The notes under the pieces are model-generated. The model saw only the letters and a program-made list of their open reading frames with translations, ran no database searches and was not told the DNA's origin. This document shows, in pieces, positions 1-11,770 of a stretch of 64,000 bases of DNA; position 1 is the stretch's first letter, and the number at the start of each line of letters is the position of its first letter. The DNA is from Paramecium tetraurelia (lineage: Eukaryota > Ciliophora > Oligohymenophorea > Peniculida > Parameciidae). The position numbers and the translations under genes were made by a program. The stretch covers positions 124,001 to 188,000 of the forward strand of contig NW_001799300.1 of the NCBI RefSeq assembly GCF_000165425.1, read 5' to 3'.

Positions 1-3000
1 TTGCTGGAAAAGGCATAATTTTTAAATCCAATGAAGATCTATTATAATATTTTATTGACACAAATTTTTACTATTCCAACAAATAATAGCACATTGTGGA
101 TATAAGATAATAAAATAAACGTTTTGCCAAAATTTTGAATCTACTTACAGAAATAAATGATGAAGACAAGAGAAAAATAGCAACAATTATTAAAAAAGTA
201 ATTTAGGATTCATAAGATATTTTTGAAATACTTGATGACATATATGAACTAAAATATCAATATGATGAAGAATAAGTAGAAGTCATATTTAGAATTATAT
301 GTGAAATGTTAAACAAAACCTTTGAAGAATTTTGGATATATAGATATGCCTTGAATAAGAGTTTTAAAAAAAAACATATTCCAAATTTAAAAAAGATTTA
401 AAATATAAAAGAAAAAATGAAAATATAAGAAATGGTTTAAATAGTCAAAACTTTCGATAGGGAATTTTGGGAAATTATGTAAAAGAAGTTTCTTAAGTAT
501 TATTGCACAATTCTCAATTCTCTAATTTAACATACAATGTCAAACCAATCAGGAAATCCAAAAGAAGTTATCCAAATTTTAAGAGATCAGTTTCTTTAAA
601 ATAGAATGCTTTAATAGTAAATTCAAAATGCTTAATTATTTTATCATTTATTATAAAGACTAAAAGATGAATAAGTATGCAGTTTATTTATAGAAAATCA
701 AAAATAGAACATATCTTTATAGCCATATCTTTTATCCGTGGACATCTTATTTTAGGTTTTTTGCTTTCTTTCAAATGATACTGATTAACAACAATTTAAA
801 AATAGTCTTGAATAAGGATTCAAATAGTTTACTTCCTATCATCTTAATTTTTTAATCGAATAGGCATAAAATAAAATAAGCAAGAATGTCTTAGATTAAA
901 TCTATACATTAGTTTACTATTGGACTTTTAAAAAAAACAACAATCTTGAATAAGAGGCAAAATCCTTTTTTTTAAATGATCCTCAATTATATAAGAAAAC
1001 ATTTTCAAAATTGAACTTTTTTGATAATTAGGTATTGGCAGCTGATAATTTGGAATATATGGAAAAAAAGAAATAATACGACATTTACCCCAGAGGTCTT
1101 TAAATCAGTGTGGACGAATTTAATTTAACCTTAGTTGAATTAAGTCAACAAGATTAATATCAATTAGTCCATGTTTGGGTTTTAGACATTAAAAATAATA
1201 AGAAGTTCAAAAGTCTTTTACCATTTTACTTGAATATTATTAAAAGAGGGGAGTCTCCAACAATATTTTTAAATATGATAAACCAGCTTATCTAAACCCA
1301 GTAGGAATAATCCATCAAGTATGGATATTTTAATTTTAAATCTATGTTTTAGTTATTGTATAATAATTCAAATGCTGAATTGTAATGCCTCCTTTTAAAG
1401 CAAATAAGTTAGAACTATCCTGTACCTTTCCTTTATAAAGTTCCTTATGACGATTAAACAAAAAAAATAGAACACTTCTTTTTGAATTTAAACATATTTT
1501 ATATCCACCAAATGAGTTTTACAATTATTAATCTAAGCTTATAGTAGATACAATAAAGAATAGGCAAAACCTAATTAATAAATAAAATATTCTATTAACA
1601 AGATAAATTCGAAATATTAGACAATAATAAATTAAATAATTGTTCCATTGATATAATGTATGATTCAGAATTCTAAGGGACAAGATATTTATCAATAGCA
1701 GATGTCCATAATTTTATTCCGCTAGAAATATTAGATGAAATATTGCCCTTATTTAAATTATGGATTATTTAATTGGATACGGAATAAGAAATTGAGTCCA
1801 CAATTTCTATTTTGGAATAACTAAAATCCTTTTAATTAAAAAATAAAACTGTGTGTTTTCTTATAAGAGATTCATCTTTATAATTAGAATCTGCTTAAGT
1901 AATAAAATTAAAGTAGTTAAATATTGAATACAAACAAGTAGTTAATTTGACTGATAATAATTTAAATAAATATATAATTGATAATGAAATTAAATAAGTC
2001 AGCTAATTTTTATATGATTTAATAGAAAAAAATGAAAATGATAATACGATTGATGCAAATTAATGTTTTAATGTAATCTCTAAAATAAAGAATTAAAACC
2101 TATAATATACTTAAGAAATTGGATCGACTTGGCAAATCTTATCCTAAATTGAATAGAATTTAGTTAAAATTAATTAATCAGAAGCCCCATTCCTTTAATC
2201 CTTTGGTTTTTTATTATAGTAATAAAATTTCTTTATTTTACATCTTAAATTTAAGGATATTTTATAGCAATTTAATTAAAGTAATTCCCAAGAGAAGAGG
2301 ATAACGATTGGAAAACTAATGGATAAGATTTCCTAAATATAATAAATGGATCCTGGTCATTAAATTTAGAGTTTAATGTACTAAAAACTTGAGGAATTGA
2401 TTTTAAAAGGAGAACCTTTTTAATTAATAGATTCTTAAATTTAATTTGACTATTCCAAAAATATACTAAAAAAATTAAAAGATTAAGGAGAAACTATATT
2501 CATAAGTATTTTAGGATCAGGTTCTGGAAACTCGAATATTTTAAATAAAATTTTTGGATCCCCAGTATAGAGGTACTCCAATGTTAATACTGAAGGATAT
2601 TATTTTTAATTATTCAATATATACAATAAAAGCATCTTTGGAGATTTATTTAAATAAGTTATCGTTTTAGATACTGAAATATTACAAGATCACAATTAAG
2701 ATAACTAGGTATTAGATAAAAAAATCATTCTATTCGTCTTGTCTATAAGTGACATTATTATTATAAATACTGAAGTGGATATAAAAACAGAGTTCAAGTA
2801 ATTAGTCGAGACCAGCATTTATAATATGGCTAAATTAGTAAATACTCCTAAATAGATAACATGGTGTTTCCATTTGAATAATAATAATTTAGAACGGAAT
2901 TCTGAGATAATTTTAAATCATTTGTAGATTATAGAATAGGATTTGAAATAAGAATTTATTTATTAAGTTGATGAGGAGAAAGCTCAATATTATGAGGACA

Positions 3001-6000
3001 TATTTGATGTTAATTAATACAAAACAGTGTAGGGATACATGCAAATTGAATATTTTTGGAAATAAAATAAGAATTTGGATATGAAATATAATTGGAGACA
3101 AATAATAAAGAATGATGATTTCTTTAATGACGCAATTAATTATGGGATTTAAAATATTTAAGCCTTTATAAAAAAGAGATAAAATTCAAGTTAATCAATA
3201 GGATAGCAATTATAAAATATAGATCAAATTTATGAAGAAATTATCAAAATGGAAGAATTATCAGAATTGAAAAAATTAAAGTAATTTTAACAAAATGATT
3301 TTATGTTGCAGTAATATGAGGAAATTGTATCTAATATTAACTTTCCAAATGATGATTAAATTATTGAAAGTATAGATTTGAGTCTAAATTAAAATAAGCA
3401 TATTCTCTCCATAGAATTAGTAAATACTATTTACAATGAATAATTCGAAAACGTAAAATTCTATGATTAAATTTAATTAGAAGTAAATGAAAAATTAAAG
3501 TCCATATAAGATGATAATAATATATCACTTAAAATATCTTCTAAGTATCAAAAAATGATAACTGAAAATATTAATCAGAAAAAGTAATAGACCATCAATA
3601 TTATTAATTCTAAATTATAACATTTGGACTAGTTTCAATAAATTAGGGAAATTTAGTAAGAATCACTTATGAGGGATAAATTTAACTAAATAGTGAGTGG
3701 CTAAGTGTTTCCAGAAAAATCAGAATTTATAGCAAATATTTAATAATAAATTTAAGAAAATAACTAAGAAATAACCACTGAAAAAGTAGAATTAATCAAG
3801 ACAGAATAAATTGAATATCTTGGTTAAATATTTGATTAAAAGGAGAAAGAATTAAAGTAATAAATATCACTCCTATAACGTGAAAATAATATAAAGGAAG
3901 AAATTATCTAAAAATATGAGGTGAAAATTTAAGAGTAAAAACATGTTGAATTGTAGGCTTGTAGTCTTGCTATTTCTTCAGAAACAAAAAATATTTAAGT
4001 AAACCTATCAAAGACTTAAGAACAAAAATTATATTAAGTCAAAATAAAGGAAGTGCAATAAAATCCTGATATGATAAAAGAATTAATGGAAAATCCAGAT
4101 AAGTTGAAGGCTGTATATAATTAAGTTTAAAATGAAGCCAAATTGAAAAAAGAAAAATAAGATGAAACTTTGTTAAAAGATCGCTGCAACGAATTTTTCA
4201 ACATTATTCAATCTTAAATTAAAGGATCCTCATTATAATCTACTTCATAAGAAAATTATAAATAAGCTTTCCTTGAAAAGTTAATTAAAGATCAACCAAA
4301 ATAATAAGATCATGTTGTGTAATATAATATACTCTAACCAGAATTATAGTAATTATAATTTAAAGTGCTTGAGAAAACTGATAAAAAATAATATTTAGAA
4401 ATTTTCACTCAAAATATTAAAAACAAACTCGCCAGTAGTGCTGATAAACCTATTTTGCATTTAAATAAGTTTTATGTAAAAATAATTAAATGCATCAAAA
4501 AATAAAATATTGATAATTATATGAAAAATGGTGAAATGATGACAGATTTTGAAAGTGAAATTAAAAATAATGATAAATAGTTAATATAAAGCTTTTTAGC
4601 AAAATTTACTGTATTCGATTTTGAGATTATAGATTAAAATGTTGATTAACTTTGTTAAGCAATTTAAAATGGAATTTAAGGTTAATAAAAATAGTAGTCT
4701 CTCTTGTAATGTTTGAAATCGATTCAAAAATAAGATACCTTAAATATATTGAATGAAGACTCTATAAATAAAATTCAAAAAAATTGTTAATAATTAAATA
4801 AAGTTCTGAGTCAATTTGAACAAATTCAAATTAATAATAATTCTGAAATAGATAAACAAAAAATACAAGAAAACTACTTAATTGAAACAAAACCATAATT
4901 ATAAAAAAAATTGAGTCGGATAGAAATTGATATTTTCAATTATATTATGAATCAACCACAAGATTTAGAAACAAAATTTAATTAAAACATTGTAAAAAAA
5001 ATTACAGAGTTAATGAATGATGAATAACAAAAAGGTTGGAATATGTTGTATGAGCAGATTTTTTAAATGGTATATGATGATATGCTGGTTAAGAATACTG
5101 TTACAGCATCTTAAGAGAATTTTGCAGGTTTGATAAAAAGATTGTAACAAAGACTTGAAATTTAAATTAAAGATTTTAATAAATAATTTTCACTATTCGG
5201 TGTTTTATTAAATGAAATAGGAGAAAAATGCATTTATAATTATGCTATGTTTATGATTTGGAGAATAGTATGCTTTAAATATTGGGAGTAAAAAAAGAAA
5301 AATGATGAAAATGAATAATAAGAACTAGAAAAAGATCTATTTATTAAATTTAAAGCTGACCTTCTTTAAAATAGATAAGAGTAAAGCGAAATTAGAGGTA
5401 AACAATAAGCGACTGAGATAATAAAATTATAATATTAGCGGTTATATTAAAGTTATGAAACAGAGGTGAAAGGATTAATATCTAATTATGATAAGGAAAC
5501 AAGTTTTGATCTCATAAAACGACTTGATAAAGAAATCCTTGAAAGGTAGAATAGCAGCATAACAAATAGTTAGTTGTTATAATATATTAGAAATCATGCT
5601 GATTATATTGAGTCATATGTAAAATACAATCTAAATACAATTAAAACTGAAATATAGTCACAATTAACCAAGAAATTAATAGATGATATGAAATCATTTT
5701 TAAAAAGGATTTTTTAAAACACAAAAAAATTGAATGATTTTAACTAAAATTTGTCTGCCAAAGATTATTTTGTTAAACTAAAAAATTTAGATGAAGCTCC
5801 AAGCTTATTGTATACAGCTGTTTTCGGTTGCATGCAAGGAGCATTAGATTAAAATATAATCAATATAATTAAACCTGATATGATACAAGGATTTTAGATC
5901 CAAGGATGTTATAAATTTCCATTTACATTAAAGAATAATTTATAAAATAAATTTGATGAAGAAATATAGATCTTATATTACTTTATGCAATCTTTTAATA

Positions 6001-7144
6001 AGAAAATCTAAGAAGAAATGAAATAATTGGATTAATTAAAAATTGATTTTGAAAAATTAGATGTTTAATCTCATTTAGATGCTTTACAAGTAAAGTAGAT
6101 TGGATGCTAAGAATCATGCCCTATTTGCAAAAGAAAATGCGATTTAGAACTTGATAGAAATCACAAACATTAATGCAGAAGCGGACATTAACTAAGAGGT
6201 AATATATTAATATTCAATATTAGGAATGAGTGGAGTTTTGATAGGTGTCAACCCTTCATTATTTACTTGTGAAGAAATTCAAGATTATTGTAAGATGTAG
6301 GTAATGGAAACTAAATCAATAAAATATTGGGGAGATATCAAAGAGATCTATAATGATTGGTTATTCTCTTGCATAGATGTTGCAGAGAAGAAGGCTTCTC
6401 TGAAAAAAAAGTTTACTGATATTTGGAATTTGCATGTTGGAGAAATGATATGTAAGTAATTAACACAAGAGATTGGATAGGAAATTCAATTCATTAAACA
6501 GGAAGACTTTGATAAAGAATAACTCTAAAGAGCCCCTAAAGCAATACATTATGTTATTATGTTAGATGACTCTGGCTCAATGCAAGGGGAAAAGTTTGAT
6601 AACGCAAAGGCAGGCATCATAGCATTTCTCGCAGAAATTCATAAAATGAAAAATAAGGATTCAAGAGTAACAATTATCATATTTAATGATCTTGCAAGAG
6701 TTGTAGTTGATTCTGAAGTTATTGATTCAAAAGAGCAAGAATAAAAAATAACATTTAAAGGTCTTGGGACAAATTTTGATGAACCATTCACTAAAGCTTA
6801 TGAAAAAATTATTTAAAGGCCTGATTTTGATAAATTCCATTAGTAATTATTTATTGTATTTTAGGCATTCTATGTTCTTTTATACTGATGGATAAGCAGA
6901 TTACCCTTAAACAGCATTAGGCTTATTTGATTAATTAAGTCCAGAATAAAAATAAAAAATAGAACTTGTTGCCTGCACTGAATAGAAATATAAATTAGAG
7001 GCTCTTCAGAAAGTAGTTGGCTACTTTAAAGAAAAGAATTTTGCTTATGCTGAATTAAAACACTCTATTGAGCCTGGACAAATAGGATCAACATGGATAG
7101 AAACTATCAGTTAAAAAACTCATCAGCTTTAAAAATTGGGTTGA
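1..7144 (+). CDS. Giant VLIG/GBP-like G-domain protein with zinc knuckle and VWA domain (5' partial)
   Basis: Open in one frame from base 3, continuing from beyond the left edge; about 2,364 residues are visible. Near visible residue 837 is a large-GTPase G domain: ISILGSGSGNSNILN at the P-loop, then VIVLDTEIL in the switch II position and LFVLSISDIIIINT. This pattern is that of very large inducible GTPases and guanylate-binding proteins. The invariant P-loop Lys is Asn here (GNS for GKS). Long Gln/Lys-rich helical sequence follows, then a cysteine cluster near residue 2034 (CQESCPICKRKC...HKHQC) and a VWA domain near 2180 with the MIDAS motif LDDSGSMQG and FFYTDGQAD. Two introns: 6199-6223 (25 nt) and 6843-6864 (22 nt). 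Stop TGA at 7142. The family is inferred from motifs. Nucleotide binding is doubtful without the Lys. The role is unknown. Confidence 0.75.
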
Positions 7145-7281
7145 TTTTATATAAACTAAATTAATAATATTTTTGTCCTTAGAATGGTCTTAGTTATTTA
7201 GAATTCATAAAATTATTAAATTGAATATTTTTAATTTAAGTCTTCTAATTTTAAAGTTAAAAATGAAAACAAGCAAAGATC

Positions 7282-7605
7282 ATGAATATAATGATTTAAT
7301 TTGATTGCATTCATAATGCCAATCAATTACAAAAATTATTGTTTTTATTAATAAAATACAATAAAAATAAACTTCTAATTAACAATAATTCTATATATCA
7401 TTTAGGTTTTATGGCATCTAAAACCCCATTTTTTACATTACTATATATTGAGTTCTTGAGATTTGTTAAATCAGAGTTTATAGTATTAAAGTTTAATATT
7501 AAAAATAGCAGAACTTAAATTGAATCTTTTATAGCAAATCCAGCAGAAGAGGAGATAAAGATAGAATTATTAGATTTAGATAAGAATTTCAAGAATTCTG
7601 ATTGA
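7282..7605 (+). CDS. Doubtful small hypothetical ORF, 107 aa
   Basis: An ATG-initiated frame of 107 codons with TAA/TAG read as Gln, ending TGA at 7603. It is Leu/Ile-rich in the first half and acidic at the end (IANPAEEEIKIELLDLDKNF). No family was recognised. It follows the giant VWA gene on the same strand, so it could be a final exon of that gene, but I found no intron of normal size joining them. Its end overlaps the 3' end of the converging TPR gene by about 17 nt. The region 7145-7281 shows nothing else. Confidence 0.25.
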
Positions 7606-10085
7606 ATTCTCTAATTCTCTAATTTAATACCTGCCCTAATCTATCTATCTTTTAATCTCGCAATCTTTTTACCTAATTCTATCATATCCATTATCATAAC
7701 TACTTTTGTGCCATTGTCAGGATGATACTTGGCTTAATATATAGACAATAGAATTCTTATTATTTGTTCATTGCTAATCTTAACTTCACAATCAAACTTA
7801 TTCAAGATAAAGTAGCGAACTATTTCAAATAGATTTGATATTTTTGGAAAATTCTCCTTCATTTTTAGATTCAGCAATTTAATAATTGAATCTACTTCAA
7901 TAGTTGGTACTAGTGATTCTTATTTAGATAATTATTCCCCAATTTCGAAGAACATTACTATCAGATACACAAATACATTTGCATATTCTCTAACATGTTT
8001 AGGTTTGGCCTCTAAACTATCAATCAGATTTTAGCAATCCTCAAACTCTGGAAATTAATTAATAGCATCTTTTAGATACTCTATTGCTTCTTTATCAAAA
8101 TCTTGCAAAGAAAGAGCGATTGCCCTCTTGATATGATATTACTCAATTTCTGGTGCTATTACCAGTGCCTTTCCAAACATTTCGCATGCTTTCTCGAAAT
8201 TGCTTGACATGTATTAAGCCTAGCCAGATTCAAAAAGTGCTTGGTGATTATTGGGTTCCAGTCTTATTACTTGCTCAAAGTCTTGTAAGGCTTCATCATA
8301 TTATTGAGTTTACATATTTGCTTTTCCTCTCAACATAAACGGTTTGGCTTAGTTTTTTTATAGATCAATGGCTCTGCTGCATAAATGAATCGTTTAAGAG
8401 TTATTTTATTATAGATCCATTAATATCGCCTTTTCGATATAAGCATCTACAAATTTCGAATTTGCTTAGATTATCTTATCATATAACATAATAGCTTGTT
8501 TAAAATGCTTGGTGTCTCTAAAGCAATTAGCAATCTTAATTTAAGTGTTCAATAGATTAAATTAGTATTTTAATGCTTTATTGAAATTTATCTCTGCATT
8601 TTCGATATTTTTCGAGATTAAATAATAGTATCCTTTGTCAATATGAATTTTGATTTTATCTTAATCATTATTAGTAAAAGCCAGTAGAAAGTCGTAGCAA
8701 TCTTAGATCTATTGAAATTGTTGAAATTCTAAATGACACTTAACTTGAAAATTTAATATCAAATAAATACTTTTAGACTGATACACTTTTTGATTAAAAG
8801 TATGGTGAAGTTCAAAATTTATTGCTTTCTCAAAATCATCAATTGCATTACCAAATGCCTTCATATTCATATACGCCAAACCTCTTATATAAAATGAGTA
8901 TGAATCATTAGCATCCAATTCGAATAGTTCATCACAAGTTTGTAAAGCCTGTTAGAAGCGTTATAAGGATATTTAGAGATTTGCTTTAAAATTTAATAAT
9001 TTTTTATTTTTTGGGGAAAGTAAGAGAACTTTCTCTAAGCAATTCAGAGCTTACGAATATTTGCCTTATGCTTTGAGACATTTTGAAATATTATAGAGAG
9101 CTTCAATATTATTTTTATCCTCCTTTAAGATCAACTCACACATTTGTTGTGCTTTATCATACTGTTCTTATCCAAAGTAAGCTTAACCTATTGAATTAGG
9201 AGTTTCATTATACTTTTTAGTTATAAAACATGAATATTCCAAGATGAATTGCTGCTATTCTAATCACAGAATTCTAGCAATTCATTGAACTTTTTTTATT
9301 AATAATATAAGTTTCCAATAGCTTGAAAGGCACTCAGATATTCTTTATCAATGGCTAATGATTTTGTATAAAATTTCAAGGCCATATCATAGTTTTTTTA
9401 TTTAAACAACATGTGGCCTAAAAATACTTAATAAACATAGTACCATAATTCAGAGAGGTTATTTTCTCCTCTAAACCACAATTTAAAACAAACTCGTAAT
9501 GCTATTATGCTGTCTTAAAGTCATTGATTTGTGTTCGAATAAAGCCTAGTCCCAAATGGGCTTCAAAGGACTTCTGGTCTATTTTCAAGAGTTCTGTGAA
9601 TACTTAATGAGCCTCCTCGTATTTTTAAGCCAATATATAAATATTCCCTAAAAGAGTTAAATCTCTTTTTAACCTATTTCTGCCAAGGCAAGTATGTGAT
9701 TTGGATCGTATTTAATTGCTTATTCACAGGATTCTTAAGCCTTTTGGAGATCATTTAATCCTAGATATGCCAAACCTGAAAGTAAATTTAAGAGGTTACC
9801 CTTCCAATAATGAAAATCAGGAGTCTAAGAATGCAGATCCTCCATAATTTCTAATTGTTTCAAGGCCACACTATAGTTGGCTTGTCTTATTAGTGAAATA
9901 ACTGAGGAATAATTATTGTTAGTACTTTTTTTGAACAGTGTAGGATTGGATTTTTTATTTTCAACTGAGATATCGGCTCTATTGCTAGCTTTAAAGATTA
10001 AAACATTTTTACTATTAGGAGTTGAGTGTTATGTGTTTGTTCCTTCCTAAGATATTTTATTATCCTTAGAATTTCTACCACCCAT
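7589..10085 (-). CDS. TPR-repeat protein with C-terminal J-like segment, possibly N-myristoylated
   Basis: Starts MGGRNSK, which fits the N-myristoylation consensus (Gly2, Ser6). After a Ser/Asn-rich leader come many tetratricopeptide repeats, such as AYMNMKAFGNAIDDFEKAI and ANMQTQQYDEALQDFEQVI, covering most of about 802 residues. Near the C-terminus, IIRILLSIYQAKYHPDNG contains an HPD tripeptide after a helix, as in the J-domain helix II/loop. This is a short segment, so J-domain function is only an inference. The frame needs four introns of 26, 23, 17 and 22 nt; the 17-nt one is exceptionally short. The last intron, ending next to the stop, decides the C-terminus AEFNQNS. TPR-plus-J architecture is known in DNAJC3/DNAJC7-type co-chaperones. 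Homology to those is not shown here. Confidence 0.75.
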
Positions 10086-10166
10086 AATGGAATTATGATA
10101 TAATAAATGATAAATTTAAAGAAATTTGCACTCATAGATTAATGAAACATATTTAAACAATATTTA

Positions 10167-11577
10167 TCACTGTTATTGGTTTCTATTGTGATTCATATGT
10201 ATTTTTAGATCACTCCTGCAGGTGGGACAGTTTTTGTTGATATAGATCCAAGAAAGAATGCATTCCCTATGAAATAAATGTCTGAGATAGTTTAATACAA
10301 TACCTGCATTTAGTAGATCTGAGATCTGGTTTATTGATGTAAAGATCTAGGCAAATTGGACAGACATCTGTGTTTTTGATATGATCATTTTGAATTTGGG
10401 GGAGTTGCTCTAAGATTTCATCATCAAAGCTTTTTGCACTGTATTTTTTTTCCTGTTGCATCTATCTTATCACGGCCAAAGCAGCCAAGGTTTCTTTAAT
10501 TTTCTTATTTCTGAAGTATCTGCCGACAGCAAATGATATACTTATGAACATGATAATCCCAGCAGTCGATGCAACTATGATTATTACTGTACTAGTTGAG
10601 ATTGTATTTTGGGTTCGTTGATTAATAAGATCCAAAGAAATTTGGATGTGTTATTCTCTAAGAGACTTCTATTTGAATATGAATCTGACTCGTTTTTGAA
10701 TTTGAGTGCTGACATCATTTCTGTCTTTTAAATCAAATTCGATTGGGTACATGGATGAGACTTCATAGCCATATACTAGTTGATCGTAATATTTCGCATT
10801 CAAATCCTCTAAAGCAGGAATGTAAAGAACTCTAGTTTTCATTCTATATAGATCTACTCCCTCAGAACTGTTAGTCTTGATTTCATTATTTCAAATACTT
10901 GTACTATTAGAACCATGGTTTGGTTTTCACTTTCTTCTAAATCTACGTAAGCATACTTTACAGTGTTCTCTAAGTTAAGAAACATCTCTTTATTTTATTC
11001 AATATAAGTTGCCGGCTAACGACAATCATTTCCAATATAATTCTTGTTGCATAAACATTTTCCATCCTTCATAGATAATTTATTGAATACTTAGCAACTG
11101 CCTTGGTTGGTGCAGTTGTTTGGACACAGTTTATCGTAAGTGGCAGTAACTGTAATATTGTAGTTTTGGGTCCATTCTGAAGAAGTAGATATATAAACTT
11201 ATTTTTGATGGAAATCTTCACTGGACAACAAGATGAAATGAGTAAACCTATTTTCAAGATACCTAATAAGTATTGGTATAGTTGCAATACCCGTATATAT
11301 CAAATCCTTACACTTCTGTAATTTCAGATAAATTTAAACTAAATTCAGGGGGTTTGCCGATTCCGTAGTGCAATGAAAAGGTGTCATCTTGCTTGTGCAG
11401 TTCAACATTAATGGCATAATAGGGAAATGTTACTGTATTCTCTATATTTAGTATATAAGTATTGTTTGGGGAACTCATTTGGACGTCTGTCCAAGTTTTT
11501 GCATTTTCTGAGATTTGAATCACAGTTTCTAATGATGAAACGATGTGAATTTATAGGAATTATAGAATGAACCACAT
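10167..11577 (-). CDS. Single-pass membrane RING-H2 protein with EGF-like domain (putative E3 ligase)
   Basis: About 445 residues. A hydrophobic signal sequence (MWFILQFLQIHIV) leads into an extracellular part with an EGF-like module, CPNNCTNQGSC...KCLCNKNYIGNDC. One transmembrane helix follows (TVIIIVASTAGIIMFISISF). The cytoplasmic tail ends in a RING-H2: CPICLDLYI...TKCRHLFHRECILSW...CPTC. All eight zinc ligands are present when a 22-nt intron inside the RING is removed. Two further introns of 28 and 23 nt lie in the ectodomain. The ciliate macronuclear genome has many such membrane RING proteins; by family this one would recruit an E2 enzyme and ubiquitinate membrane or endosomal substrates. 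The substrate is unknown. It lies 81 nt upstream of the TPR gene on the same strand. Confidence 0.85.
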
Positions 11578-11770
11578 TTTGAGTTATTAATTAATCCTTT
11601 ATTAGGTTTTAATTAAATATATAATGGAAAAGTAAGGAGAGGGAGTGGTTAAGAATTTGAGATGTGGCTTTCGTGAGGGATTATTGTGATATCAAGTCTT
11701 TGTTGAAATAATAGCTTGCATTATTATTAATTTAAGCAAAAAGTATTATATAAAATAATTGAAAATTGAG

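Noticed and set aside
10267-10461. A truncated RING protein ending after RSTKCR
   Set aside because: The truncation is the start of a 22-nt intron. Splicing gives all eight zinc ligands.
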